A DNA stretch of 64,000 bases from contig NZ_CP076562.1 of assembly GCF_022174665.1 (NCBI RefSeq), forward strand, positions 1,749,001-1,813,000, read 5' to 3'. Origin of the DNA: Eubacterium sp. MSJ-33 (GTDB taxonomy: Bacteria > Bacillota > Clostridia > Lachnospirales > Lachnospiraceae). A program made the translations under genes and the position numbers. Under the pieces are notes generated by a model. The model worked only from the letters and a program-made list of their open reading frames with translations, ran no database searches and had not been told where the DNA came from. Positions 1-8,454 of this stretch are shown here, piece after piece; within the stretch, counting starts at the first letter, position 1; each line of letters begins with the position of its first letter.

Positions 1-1324
1 AAAGTGTTACATAACGATCATTCGGTGGCGCACCGTCCCCAAGAGAAAACCATGCGCAAATCAACGCACTCATTGCAATATATGAAACTAGTTTTTTCGC
101 ATATAAAACAAATCCCGCATCATGTAACGAACTATTTTTCGAAGTCATTAACTTCAAAATTGATAGCACAATTGTAATTGAAAAAATAACAATCCCAAAA
201 AAGAAAATGTAATAATGGTAATATACATCAGTAAATTTTGCTGTCTTTGTTGCCCAGCAATGCAAATTCCAGCCATTATTTGTCTCTGTTTTACCATGAT
301 AAGACAAATATGCATTTGTGTGTGGAAAGAAAAATCCAAAGAAACATTTCGCAGTGTCACGCATAACTTTTCCTGCTTCATTCTTCCACACTGTTGCCGC
401 CATCTCACGATACATCATAGATGCGCGCTCTGTTCCAACACGTTCCTCCAGCATCGGTGCCAGATAATACATCACATTGTTATTATGCTCATCGAACTTC
501 ATTGCCTCTTCCATAGAAATTGAGTTCTTTATATCTTCACTAAAATCATCATAATTTGCTACCATATTAGACCAAACAACTCGATCAAGCAACACAAAAT
601 CAAAATTGGTAGAAACACGTCCATATAATCCCGGCGTCTGCGTTCCCCGATTTATGCCAATTGCCATACATGCAGTAAGAACTACCGTGACTATCACAAT
701 TACAAACCGTCTCCAATTCACTTTTTTAATCAGACAAATCACGCTATATACTAACAAATACAGTGTACACGAATAAATTCGGTCTGCACGTACAAGTGTT
801 TCCAATAAAAATGCTGCTGCAAGCAATCCAATATCCACTGCATGAAGTTTCTCACACTTCCATACTTTTCCAATCTGCACAAGAATTACCAGCATAAAAG
901 AAAGTGCCAGGGAATCTGTAAGAAGCGTTAAGTTCAAAAAATTCACAACGGGTATCGTCATAATTCCCAGAGAATAAAATAAGCATTTTCTCCAATCTGC
1001 AGGTTTATCTTCACATGAAAGCAAATTCCAGCACACATAGTAAATACTTCCAACGCTTAAGAGAATCTGCCCCATATACACCAGAACCTGAAAAGGCACA
1101 TGCATTCGATTCCCTATTGCAATCGCCCCCCGCAAAATAAGCGGATACAAAATTGTACGGTACTCGTCAAGTTGCAGAGATTGACTTAGGTTGATATATT
1201 CTGTACTATCTCCAAAACATGGAATTGCAGTTATATTCTGAATTAACCATCCAATCCCCATGCCAATCTGAATTGCAATAAACGCATATATAATATATTG
1301 AATTCCTCTTTTAATCTTTTGCAT
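1..1324 (-). CDS. Polytopic membrane protein, GT-C-like glycosyltransferase (3' end beyond window)
   Basis: Reading the minus strand from the ATG at 1324 gives an uninterrupted frame of 441 codons that runs off the left edge. A GGAGG lies 8 nt upstream (1333-1337), which fixes the start. The product has a hydrophobic helix at about residues 8-30, then a loop with an acidic motif FGDSTEY (residues 37-43) and further hydrophobic segments. That is the layout of GT-C fold, polyprenyl-phosphate-sugar-dependent transferases, whose first outer loop carries the catalytic acidic residue. It lies 39 bp after the small gene upstream, in the same direction. The family call rests on topology and the motif. 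The sugar and exact family cannot be told. Confidence 0.7.
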   Translation of the reverse strand, partial: MQKIKRGIQYIIYAFIAIQIGMGIGWLIQNITAIPCFGDSTEYINLSQSLQLDEYRTILYPLILRGAIAIGNRMHVPFQVLVYMGQILLSVGSIYYVCWNLLSCEDKPADWRKCLFYSLGIMTIPVVNFLNLTLLTDSLALSFMLVILVQIGKVWKCEKLHAVDIGLLAAAFLLETLVRADRIYSCTLYLLVYSVICLIKKVNWRRFVIVIVTVVLTACMAIGINRGTQTPGLYGRVSTNFDFVLLDRVVWSNMVANYDDFSEDIKNSISMEEAMKFDEHNNNVMYYLAPMLEERVGTERASMMYREMAATVWKNEAGKVMRDTAKCFFGFFFPHTNAYLSYHGKTETNNGWNLHCWATKTAKFTDVYYHYYIFFFGIVIFSITIVLSILKLMTSKNSSLHDAGFVLYAKKLVSYIAMSALICAWFSLGDGAPPNDRYVTL

Positions 1325-1363
1325 CGTATAAGCCTCCACCCATCCCGCTAATATCCAACCTCT

Positions 1364-1921
1364 TTATTTATCTTGTGAGCATAAAATAGAGTCAATTATC
1401 TCAACCGCATATTCCATCTGGTCTTTCAACCACTTAATATTTAAATAAATGTCTATAATTTCCGCAAGTTTTTGATCTGCCTCATCCAATTGATCAATTT
1501 TCAGAGTATTACTTGGATATATATCAGATATACCAATACGAATTTCTTCCCAAAAATCATCCTTGTATTTCTGACGCAACTGATTATAAAAAAGTTCAAC
1601 ATAATAATCCTTACAATTGTATGGAGCATTGATGTACCGAACACTATGAATTGTATTACTCATACACTTCAAATAATCTAACCGAGTATTCAAAATTTCA
1701 TTCCATACGCAACCATTTATAGAATTAATTTGACTGATCCATTTTTCTATTTTGTTTCTTCCACAATAAATGATTCTTATATATTCTTGCTCATCAACAC
1801 TTGCTAACTCATCCTCATTACGATTCGAAATAAGTAATTCTAATTTTTCCAATTTGAGTTTTTTTATTTCCGTCTCTATCTCGTCCATTATTTTTTTGTT
1901 CTTATCTATTAAATAACTCAA
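1364..1921 (-). CDS. Hypothetical protein, charged, coiled-coil N-terminus
   Basis: I do not recognise this 185-residue protein. The N-terminal 40 residues are rich in Lys, Glu and Leu (KKLKLEKLELL) and look like a short coiled coil. The rest is soluble, with no signal peptide or membrane segment. The longest frame begins at a TTG only 2 bp after the stop of the phosphohexomutase gene, with a weak GGGA upstream. An ATG at codon 12 (1888) has no better ribosome site, so the start is uncertain and translation may be coupled to the upstream gene. It is flanked by sugar-nucleotide and membrane transferase genes. No function is assigned. Confidence 0.6.
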   Translation of the reverse strand: MSYLIDKNKKIMDEIETEIKKLKLEKLELLISNRNEDELASVDEQEYIRIIYCGRNKIEKWISQINSINGCVWNEILNTRLDYLKCMSNTIHSVRYINAPYNCKDYYVELFYNQLRQKYKDDFWEEIRIGISDIYPSNTLKIDQLDEADQKLAEIIDIYLNIKWLKDQMEYAVEIIDSILCSQDK

Positions 1922-1923
1922 AT

Positions 1924-3678
1924 TTATCCCACGCTCTCTTTCATCTCCGCAAGCTTCTTCTCCGCGTCTGCAAGACTCTTCTCATTTACACCAAAATAAT
2001 ATTTGATCTTTGGCTCTGTTCCAGATGGGCGAACCGCCATCCATGCATTATTCTCAAGCTCATAGTAAAGTACATTTGACTTCGGAAGTCCTGTTCCTGT
2101 AACCTCACCTGTTGCAAGCTCTGTCCGTGTATCTACAGAATAATCGCGCACGGCTACAACCGGAATTCCCGCGACCTCTGTTAAAGGATTTGCACGGAGA
2201 TTATCCATAATTGCCTGAATCTGCTTTGCTCCATCTACGCCCTTTAACGTAACGGACTTCGCATCCTCAAAATAGTATCCATACTTCTGATACATCTCGA
2301 TCATCGCATCGCACAATGTCTCACCACGATCCCGGTAATACGCTGCCACTTCACAGAGCATAACAACCGCACCACATGCATCTTTATCTCTTGTATAATC
2401 GCCAACCAGACATCCGAAACTCTCCTCCATGCCATACACATATTTATAAGTATGTTGCTCTTCGAAGAATTTAATCTGCTCTCCAATATACTTGAAACCT
2501 GTTAATGTCTCGATAAACTTCAGGTTATATGCATCCGCAATCGCCTTCGGCAAATTCGACGTTACGATCGTGCTGCAGATCGCACCATTCTCAGGCAATG
2601 TACCACACGCCTTTCTCTCCCGGCATACATATTCACCCATCAATGCTCCCGTCATATTCGCATTGAAACGTACATATGGATAATCCAGTGTATCCGCTAA
2701 CTTCGATCCTGCAAATGCCTTATTCGCATCCTTCACATAGATTCCAAGGCGGTCTGCATCCGGATCTGTCGCAAGCACGATATCCGCATCTACCTTCTTG
2801 GCGAGTGCCAGAGCCATCGCAAATCCATCCGGATTCTCCGGATTTGGAGACTTAACAGTTGGGAAATCACCATCCGGCTTTTCCTGTTCCGGAACCACAT
2901 AAACATGTGTAAATCCAAGTCGTTTTAACACCTCCTGTACCGGTACATTTCCTGTACCATGTAAAGGTGTATAGACAATCTTCATTGCATCCGCAACCTT
3001 CGGGATTACATCCGAATGAATTACCTGATTAACAAGTTCTACATAATAATCCTCATCCACAAATGCAGGAACCATGTTATAAAGTCCTGCTACAACAGCC
3101 GCATCATAATCCATTGAAAGCACCTGATCATAGCCCTCTACCTTCGCCACATGTGCCAGAATATTCTTGTCATGTGGCGGTGTAATCTGCGCGCCATCCT
3201 CCCAATACACCTTATATCCGTTGTATTCCGGTGGATTGTGGCTGGCTGTAATTACAACACCTGCCACGCAGCCAAGCTTTCTTACCGCATAGGAAAGCTC
3301 CGGTGTCGGGCGAAGCGAATCAAAGATATAGGTTTTGATTCCATTCGCGTTCAGACAAAGTGCAGTTGCTCTGGAAAATTCCGGTGACATCCGTCTCGAA
3401 TCAAATGCAATTACCACGCCCTGATTCTTTGCCTTTTCCCCAAGTTCACTGATATAATTCGCAAGACCCTGTGTTGCTTTCGTTACCGTATAGATATTCA
3501 TACGATTTGTACCTGCACCAATTACGCCACGCAATCCTCCGGTTCCAAACTTCAGATCTCTGTAAAACCGATCCTCGATTTCCTTCTCATCACCAGCAAT
3601 CGCGCGAAGCTCTTCCTTCGTCTTCTCATCAAAATATGGGGCATCAAGCCAAAACTGATATTTTTCCTGATATGTCAT
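1924..3678 (-). CDS. Phosphoglucomutase/phosphomannomutase (second of a tandem pair)
   Basis: Alpha-D-phosphohexomutase, 584 residues, interconverting hexose 6- and 1-phosphates to feed nucleotide-sugar synthesis in the cytoplasm. All four active-site signatures are visible: phosphoserine loop TASHNP, metal loop ATDPDADR, sugar loop GMEESFG and phosphate site RPSGTEPK. The long frame extends upstream to 3729, but AAGGAGG sits 6 nt before the ATG at 3678, so I place the start there, 22 bp after the stop of its paralogue. The length and GMEESFG loop fit the Firmicutes PgcA-type enzymes. Whether it prefers glucose or mannose cannot be decided. The cluster needs both Glc-1-P (for CDP-glucose and dTDP-rhamnose) and Man-1-P (for GDP-mannose). 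Confidence 0.93.
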   Translation of the reverse strand: MTYQEKYQFWLDAPYFDEKTKEELRAIAGDEKEIEDRFYRDLKFGTGGLRGVIGAGTNRMNIYTVTKATQGLANYISELGEKAKNQGVVIAFDSRRMSPEFSRATALCLNANGIKTYIFDSLRPTPELSYAVRKLGCVAGVVITASHNPPEYNGYKVYWEDGAQITPPHDKNILAHVAKVEGYDQVLSMDYDAAVVAGLYNMVPAFVDEDYYVELVNQVIHSDVIPKVADAMKIVYTPLHGTGNVPVQEVLKRLGFTHVYVVPEQEKPDGDFPTVKSPNPENPDGFAMALALAKKVDADIVLATDPDADRLGIYVKDANKAFAGSKLADTLDYPYVRFNANMTGALMGEYVCRERKACGTLPENGAICSTIVTSNLPKAIADAYNLKFIETLTGFKYIGEQIKFFEEQHTYKYVYGMEESFGCLVGDYTRDKDACGAVVMLCEVAAYYRDRGETLCDAMIEMYQKYGYYFEDAKSVTLKGVDGAKQIQAIMDNLRANPLTEVAGIPVVAVRDYSVDTRTELATGEVTGTGLPKSNVLYYELENNAWMAVRPSGTEPKIKYYFGVNEKSLADAEKKLAEMKESVG

Positions 3679-3700
3679 GTTCATCCTCCTTACACCTGCT

Positions 3701-5431
3701 CTATGCAAACATTGCCTTAATTGTGGCACCTAATGCTTTTGTCTTCTCAATTGAATCCTCTACACTCGTTCCCTTCACACCAAGATAAAACTTGATCTTC
3801 GGCTCCGTACCGGATGGACGAACAAGGAACCACGTATCATCCTCTAATTCATAATAGATCATATTCGACTTCGGCAGATCTCCTGCGAGCTGCTCTCCTG
3901 TTTCTGTATTCCACACCGTATTCAGCTTATAATCACGAATCGTCTTCACTTTATACCTGCCAATCTCATCCAACGGGTTATCACGCAGACTCTGAATCAT
4001 CGCCTGAATCTTCTCTGCTCCGGATTTGCCTTCTAATGTCATTGTCTCAATATTCTCACGGTAATATCCATACTTTTCAAACAGAACCTTCATCTGATCC
4101 CAAAGTGTCATACCCTTGTTTTTGTAATAAGCTGCCGCTTCCGCAAGCAGCATAACCGTTCCTACCGCATCCTTATCCCGCGCATAGGTTCCAGGCAGAC
4201 AGCCATAGCTTTCCTCAAGCCCAAATACATAGGTGTGTGCCCCCGTCTGTTCATAATCACGGATTTTCCCCGCGATATACTTAAATCCAATCAGGTTATT
4301 ATCATCACAGAACACGCCATATTCCTTACAGATATTCCGGATCATTGAAGTTATAACAACCGTCGACGTCACTGCCGCATTCTCCGGCAATGTTCCCTTC
4401 TCCTGTAACTGACTGAGTACATACTCACAAAGCAATGCACCAGACATATTTCCTGTGAATTCTTTGTATTCTCCTGACTCCGAATCAAGTGCATAGATTC
4501 CCAGACGATCGCCATCCGGATCCGTTGCCATCACAAGTTCCGCGCCAACCTTCTTCGCCAATGCAAGACCAAGTGCAAACGCTTCCTTCGCTTCGGGATT
4601 CGGAGCCTTCACTGTTGGAAAATTGCCATCCGCCTTCTCCTGTTCCGGAACCACATAGACATTCTTAAATCCAAGCTCTGACAACACACGCGTCACAGGA
4701 ACAAGCCCTGTACCATGCAGCGGTGTATATACAATCTTCAGATCACTCGCTTTATCAATCAGATCCTGTCTCATAACAAGCTTATGAAGTTCTGCAATAT
4801 ATGCATCATCAACTTCCTTATCAATCAGATGCAGCAAGCCTTTCGCTATGGCATCCTCTTTCGACATCTTCTTCACTTCTGACAGATCCGCAATCGCATT
4901 TACTTTTGCAATGATCTCCTTATCAACCGGAGATACGATCTGCGCGCCATCCTCCCAATACACTTTGTATCCATTATACTTCGCCGGGTTATGACTTGCT
5001 GTTATATTAATGCCTGAAATACATTTCAAATACCGAACCGCATACGAAAGCTCCGGTGTCGGTCTAAGAGATGTGAAAAGATACGCCGGAATACCATTTG
5101 CACACAGGCACAATGCTGTCGCCATCGCAAATTCCGGAGACATATTTCGGCTATCATAAGAAATAACAACTCCACGATCCGCAAAACCCTTCTCACATAT
5201 ATAATTCGCAAGCCCCTGTGTTACCATTGTAACGGTATAAATATTCATACGGTTTGTGCCTGCGCCAATTACGCCTCGCAAACCACCTGTACCGAACTCT
5301 AAGCTTCTATAGAAACGATCCTCAATCTCTGCCTCATCCCCTGCGATTGCATGCAACTCTGCTTTCGTCGCATCATCAATCACCGGCGAATCAAGCCACC
5401 GATCATACAAATTCTGAATTGTTTTATCCAT
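3701..5431 (-). CDS. Phosphoglucomutase/phosphomannomutase (first of a tandem pair)
   Basis: A 576-residue alpha-D-phosphohexomutase, clearly paralogous to the next gene over its whole length. It has TASHNP with the phosphorylated serine at residue 146, metal loop ATDPDGDR, sugar loop GLEESYG and phosphate-binding RPSGTEPK. An AGGAGG 8 nt upstream supports the ATG at 5431. A hairpin that may stop transcription from the upstream membrane gene lies at 5519-5546, so the pair probably starts a new transcript. The two copies differ in the sugar loop (EESYG against EESFG) and the metal loop (DPDGDR against DPDADR). This fits a split between phosphoglucomutase and phosphomannomutase roles, but that split is inference. 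Confidence 0.93.
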   Translation of the reverse strand: MDKTIQNLYDRWLDSPVIDDATKAELHAIAGDEAEIEDRFYRSLEFGTGGLRGVIGAGTNRMNIYTVTMVTQGLANYICEKGFADRGVVISYDSRNMSPEFAMATALCLCANGIPAYLFTSLRPTPELSYAVRYLKCISGINITASHNPAKYNGYKVYWEDGAQIVSPVDKEIIAKVNAIADLSEVKKMSKEDAIAKGLLHLIDKEVDDAYIAELHKLVMRQDLIDKASDLKIVYTPLHGTGLVPVTRVLSELGFKNVYVVPEQEKADGNFPTVKAPNPEAKEAFALGLALAKKVGAELVMATDPDGDRLGIYALDSESGEYKEFTGNMSGALLCEYVLSQLQEKGTLPENAAVTSTVVITSMIRNICKEYGVFCDDNNLIGFKYIAGKIRDYEQTGAHTYVFGLEESYGCLPGTYARDKDAVGTVMLLAEAAAYYKNKGMTLWDQMKVLFEKYGYYRENIETMTLEGKSGAEKIQAMIQSLRDNPLDEIGRYKVKTIRDYKLNTVWNTETGEQLAGDLPKSNMIYYELEDDTWFLVRPSGTEPKIKFYLGVKGTSVEDSIEKTKALGATIKAMFA

Positions 5432-5518
5432 TTTCGCGTTCCTCCTGTAATGTGTCTTTTGAAAGTAAACATTATCTATGTGATTTTACCATTTTCCATC
5501 CGTTTATGCAATAAATAA

Positions 5519-5546
5519 GGGATGGATATGTACGAATATCCATCCC
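5519..5546. terminator. Perfect 11-bp hairpin, likely bidirectional terminator
   Basis: GGGATGGATAT (5519-5529) pairs perfectly with ATATCCATCCC (5536-5546) around a 6-nt loop. A T run follows on the plus strand (5548-5552). On the minus strand the tail is weaker (TTATTTATT). It sits between the membrane gene ending at 5636 and the phosphohexomutase starting at 5431, so it most likely ends the large minus-strand operon. Confidence 0.65.
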
Positions 5547-5635
5547 ATTTTTCTCATATCGGGGTCAACGCTCCAATGATTCCCTGCTCACCATGCAATC
5601 CTGCCGGCACTATGTAATTCTCCGGATCTTGGCGC

Positions 5636-7225
5636 CTAAAAATTCCAAGGTAAATATTCTGCCGTATACACACAGAGACCGTTATCCAATGTCCTCACAT
5701 ATGTATAGGCCGCTTTATATTCTTCCTCCAATTGCTCATACGCTTCCGCATTTGCAATCATTAAATTCGCCTGTACATCATCCGCTTTGCCATATGATAT
5801 ATAAAAATCCCCCAGATCTGCTACATACACATCACCGGACTTATAGATATCAAGGCAATACTTATCCATGTCAAGTGCTCGTATCTGATGTGCTTCATTG
5901 ATCTGATCGAGCAGATAAATACTTTCATATCCCATCTCATCTGCTACATCCAGAATTTCTTCTGCCGTTGACGTTGTCGCCGGGGTCCGCAAAATCCCTA
6001 TGGTTCCATCCACATTAAACAACAATAAAAGGGTAGCCAACAACATCATTCCACATCTGCCAAATGGCATATCCCTATATATATCGCATACCTCACCAAG
6101 ACTCGCAAACAACATGACAATCCATAAAATATGATAGCGATATTCAAAGATTGGCCCCCCCCCCTGTGTATTCATCACACAAAGTGCGCCAAAATTCACC
6201 AGAAATACAAGTATCGCAATCCATGTCAATTCCCGTTTTCCCTGTTTCTTTACCAGGCGGTACAGAAGAAACGCAAACATCGCTAACATCAACAAAAACT
6301 TACAGACCGTAATCACACCGGTCTTAGAGAAAATCGCAATGGAATCCGAATACTTCAAGCCTCCCATAATCAGAAAAGCTCCGGTTACTGCATTATGCAG
6401 ATTCTCCGTAAAAGAATACGCAGAAATCAGCATCTTGTTATTATTAAACGACTGCCCGACACACGCATTATGTACGAACCAGCCGGCAGCATTGACTGCA
6501 ATCACCGTGGCAAGCACGATCAATTCTCTGATGTCAAAACGAAAACCATCCTTTTTTATTCCCTTTGCCGCAAATACTATCACGCACGGCAGACATACCA
6601 TAAGCAACAGATAATTCCCACACGAAAGTGCTGTCCAGAAATTCACAACCAGAGATACCGCCAAAACCAAGTTTCGCTTCCACGCACGCGCCTCATGCTG
6701 TGCATTTTCATAGGCATCCAAAACCAATAACATCGACAACACACGAAATTCATATTGTCCTGCTGCAAAAAACATCATATTCGTCCAATCCAGCTGGCGG
6801 AACGTATATGGTGTAAAAATCAAAATCTGCGTCAAAAACGCGCTATTGATTCCGCTTTCCATCGTTCGAAACAAATCAACCAGCACAAATGCAAACGCGA
6901 AATACAAAAGTGCATGACAAATCGAAAGCGCAACTCCCATATCTCCAACAAGGAAATATAATGGAATTGCAAAAAATGCCGCACTATCCGTCTCCAGTGT
7001 AGAAAAATAATTAAAATCACGCAGGAATATCGTTCTCTGTTTCCACATTTCCACACAGTGACGAATCGCCAGTGAAGAATCATAATCGAGCCATTGATTC
7101 ACGCGAAGATTCATTGCGATTGTACTTCCCAATTGAAATACCATAATCGCCAGAAAAAGATATCGGATTATGGTATCTAGTTTTGCGTAAGAAATATTAA
7201 ATTTGATTGTTTTGGTTTCTTTCAT
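5636..7225 (-). CDS. Polytopic membrane protein, GT-C-like, with internal poly-G tract
   Basis: A 529-residue membrane protein with about ten hydrophobic segments. The first outer loop contains an acidic motif (NQWLDYDSS, near residue 45), and a hydrophilic C-terminal domain of about 120 residues follows. This is the usual architecture of GT-C glycosyltransferases that decorate cell-envelope glycans from lipid-linked sugars. Its ATG overlaps the stop of the upstream regulator gene by 4 bp (ATGA), implying translational coupling. Codons 354-357 are built on ten consecutive Gs (plus-strand C tract 6155-6164) encoding Gln-Gly-Gly-Gly. The current length keeps the frame open. Adding one G would give TGA after three further codons. 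The tract makes this a candidate phase-variable gene. The substrate is unknown. Confidence 0.8.
   Translation of the reverse strand: MKETKTIKFNISYAKLDTIIRYLFLAIMVFQLGSTIAMNLRVNQWLDYDSSLAIRHCVEMWKQRTIFLRDFNYFSTLETDSAAFFAIPLYFLVGDMGVALSICHALLYFAFAFVLVDLFRTMESGINSAFLTQILIFTPYTFRQLDWTNMMFFAAGQYEFRVLSMLLVLDAYENAQHEARAWKRNLVLAVSLVVNFWTALSCGNYLLLMVCLPCVIVFAAKGIKKDGFRFDIRELIVLATVIAVNAAGWFVHNACVGQSFNNNKMLISAYSFTENLHNAVTGAFLIMGGLKYSDSIAIFSKTGVITVCKFLLMLAMFAFLLYRLVKKQGKRELTWIAILVFLVNFGALCVMNTQGGGPIFEYRYHILWIVMLFASLGEVCDIYRDMPFGRCGMMLLATLLLLFNVDGTIGILRTPATTSTAEEILDVADEMGYESIYLLDQINEAHQIRALDMDKYCLDIYKSGDVYVADLGDFYISYGKADDVQANLMIANAEAYEQLEEEYKAAYTYVRTLDNGLCVYTAEYLPWNF
6155..6164. repeat. Homopolymer tract (C)10 / (G)10 inside a coding region
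   Basis: Ten consecutive C on the plus strand, read as G on the coding strand, in an otherwise AT-rich gene. It encodes the Gly-Gly-Gly of NTQGGGPIF. Tracts of this length are prone to slipped-strand mispairing. The reference length is in frame. Confidence 0.95.
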
Positions 7226-7614
7226 TGGTATTTTCTAAAACACAATCTTTGTCCCATTGCTACATTTTCAAGCCGACTTTCTGCACTTAATATCTCATCA
7301 ATATTCTCCATCAGCTCCATTAAATCTTTTGATACTTTCTCTTGCTTAGCAGATGGTTCACCTGCATAAAATGAATTTTTATTGAAAGCAAAACTATCTA
7401 GATGTGGAACAACAATACAATCTTTTAAAAAGAATTCTATACTTTTCCCTAATCCTGGTGCAATTTTTTCCATATCTGTTCCGCTTTCTTCCCGCGAACC
7501 AGCCAATAAACGGGACAACTTATTTTCATCTATCCCAGTAACCCTACTTAAATAAGTCTGCTTGATTTTCATCTCAGACAAATATTAGTTTACATTTCTT
7601 ATAAATTTTGTCAT
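7222..7614 (-). pseudogene. XRE-type helix-turn-helix regulator, interrupted by an in-frame TAA
   Basis: A well-placed ATG at 7614 follows a strong purine-rich ribosome site (AAGGAGAGGGGG). It reads nine codons (MTKFIRNVN) and then meets TAA at 7585-7587. In the same frame the sequence goes straight on as a good helix-turn-helix (QTYLSRVTGI, NKLSRLLAG, LGKSIEFFL), as in Cro/CI-XRE proteins, followed by about 60 further residues. Replacing the stop by a sense codon restores a normal N-terminus, so this looks like a recent nonsense mutation. Re-initiation at TTG 7581 or ATG 7572 would give at most a 119-residue protein but lacks a ribosome site. The 3' end overlaps the poly-G membrane gene by 4 bp. 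Its likely role was local regulation of that gene. Confidence 0.75.
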
Positions 7615-7632
7615 GGTCCCCCTCTCCTTTTC

Positions 7633-7646
7633 TAAAATATATTTTA
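7633..7646 (-). promoter_or_regulatory. 14-bp palindrome overlapping the -10, candidate operator
   Basis: TAAAATATATTTTA is a perfect palindrome that covers the -10 element of the promoter for the interrupted XRE gene. Its position would suit autoregulation by that helix-turn-helix protein. In AT-rich DNA such palindromes also arise by chance. Confidence 0.35.
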
Positions 7647-7669
7647 ATGTGTCGCACTTTTCGTGTCCA
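7641..7669 (-). promoter_or_regulatory. Sigma-A-type promoter for the XRE / poly-G membrane gene pair
   Basis: On the minus strand TGGACA (7664-7669) and TAAAAT (7641-7646) are separated by exactly 17 bp. Each differs from consensus at one base. The predicted start point near 7634 leaves a leader of about 20 nt before the ATG at 7614, which contains the ribosome site. Confidence 0.6.
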
Positions 7670-7685
7670 CTAATTTATACTAACA

Positions 7686-8006
7686 TCATACTGCCTCCAC
7701 CGCAGATGTATCAAAAAAGTTTCTCTGACTGTCATAATTTGTTGGTGCAGCAATAATTACAAAATCTGCATCCCGATATGCGCTTTCACCATCTAATGTC
7801 GCAAAAAGGTGTAATTCCTTTTCAGCCAAATATTTCTCAATATATTCGTCCTGGATTGGTGAAATCCTGTTATTTATCTTTTCCACTTTTTCAGGTATAA
7901 CATCCACTGCGACAACCTCATGATGTTGTGCAAGCAATGTTGCCAGAGAGAGTCCTACATAACCGGTACCTGCAACTGCTATTTTTATTTCTTTAAATGT
8001 TCTCAT
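7686..8006 (-). pseudogene. ugd: N-terminal scrap of UDP-glucose 6-dehydrogenase
   Basis: The 106 residues match the N-terminal NAD-binding domain of UDP-glucose dehydrogenase. The Rossmann motif GTGYVG (residues 14-19), the VDV strand end and the family segment [11 protein letters not shown] are all intact. The family length is about 390 residues. Here the frame stops at [10 protein letters not shown], where intact enzymes continue, and no further similarity follows before the XRE promoter. The catalytic cysteine and substrate-binding domain are absent, so no activity is expected. The start ATG overlaps the gtrA stop (ATGA). A different, C-terminal scrap of the same family lies at about 12.3-12.5 kb. 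Confidence 0.88.
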
Positions 8007-8449
8007 TGCTCTATATTATCCTCACTGTTTTTCACATTTTTAAACACATGCTTTTTCCCAATCACGTAATTTATCACAATCACAAACACCGTAATAAATA
8101 TTTTACTTGGTACCTTAGGTAAATTAATAAGATCAACCATTATAATCAATCCAAAATAATCAATTAACATTGTAGCGCCCCTAGCAATAATAAATCTTCC
8201 AATCTCTTTTAGAAGCTCTATCATGTTTGCACATTTGCTCTTAAATACAATATTTTTATTGCATATATACGCTGTAATCTTTACTACAATCAATGTAATA
8301 AGATTCGCAATCTTATATGAGAGCCTTGTCATTAACAGTAATTTAAACATTACAACATTCAACACAGAAGTTAACACGCCAAAAACTGCATACAATATAG
8401 TCTCTCTATTAACAAATTTCTGCCTTATTTTTCTTATGAATTCTTTCAT
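8003..8449 (-). CDS. GtrA family four-helix membrane protein
   Basis: A 148-residue protein with four hydrophobic helices and the GtrA-family pattern. There is a basic N-terminus, a first helix with [12 protein letters not shown], a short NKNIVFKS stretch between helices 2 and 3, and a C-terminal helix ending [11 protein letters not shown]. GtrA-like proteins are thought to help move polyprenyl-phosphate-linked sugars across the membrane. They are usually paired with a GT2 that loads the lipid and a GT-C that uses it. Exactly that trio lies here: the GT2 ends 6 bp upstream and the large GT-C precedes it. The stop overlaps the ugd scrap. Confidence 0.87.
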   Translation of the reverse strand: MKEFIRKIRQKFVNRETILYAVFGVLTSVLNVVMFKLLLMTRLSYKIANLITLIVVKITAYICNKNIVFKSKCANMIELLKEIGRFIIARGATMLIDYFGLIIMVDLINLPKVPSKIFITVFVIVINYVIGKKHVFKNVKNSEDNIEQ

Positions 8450-8454
8450 ATACG

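Noticed and set aside
7647..7680. AGTGGACACGAAAAGTGCGA-like sequence that resembles an IS3-type element end
   Set aside because: No matching inverted end, transposase fragment or target duplication was found. The same bases read well as the promoter of the XRE gene.
8003..8006. Four-base ATGA overlaps as signs of frameshift
   Set aside because: They are ordinary translational coupling between adjacent genes (gtrA/ugd scrap and XRE/membrane gene).
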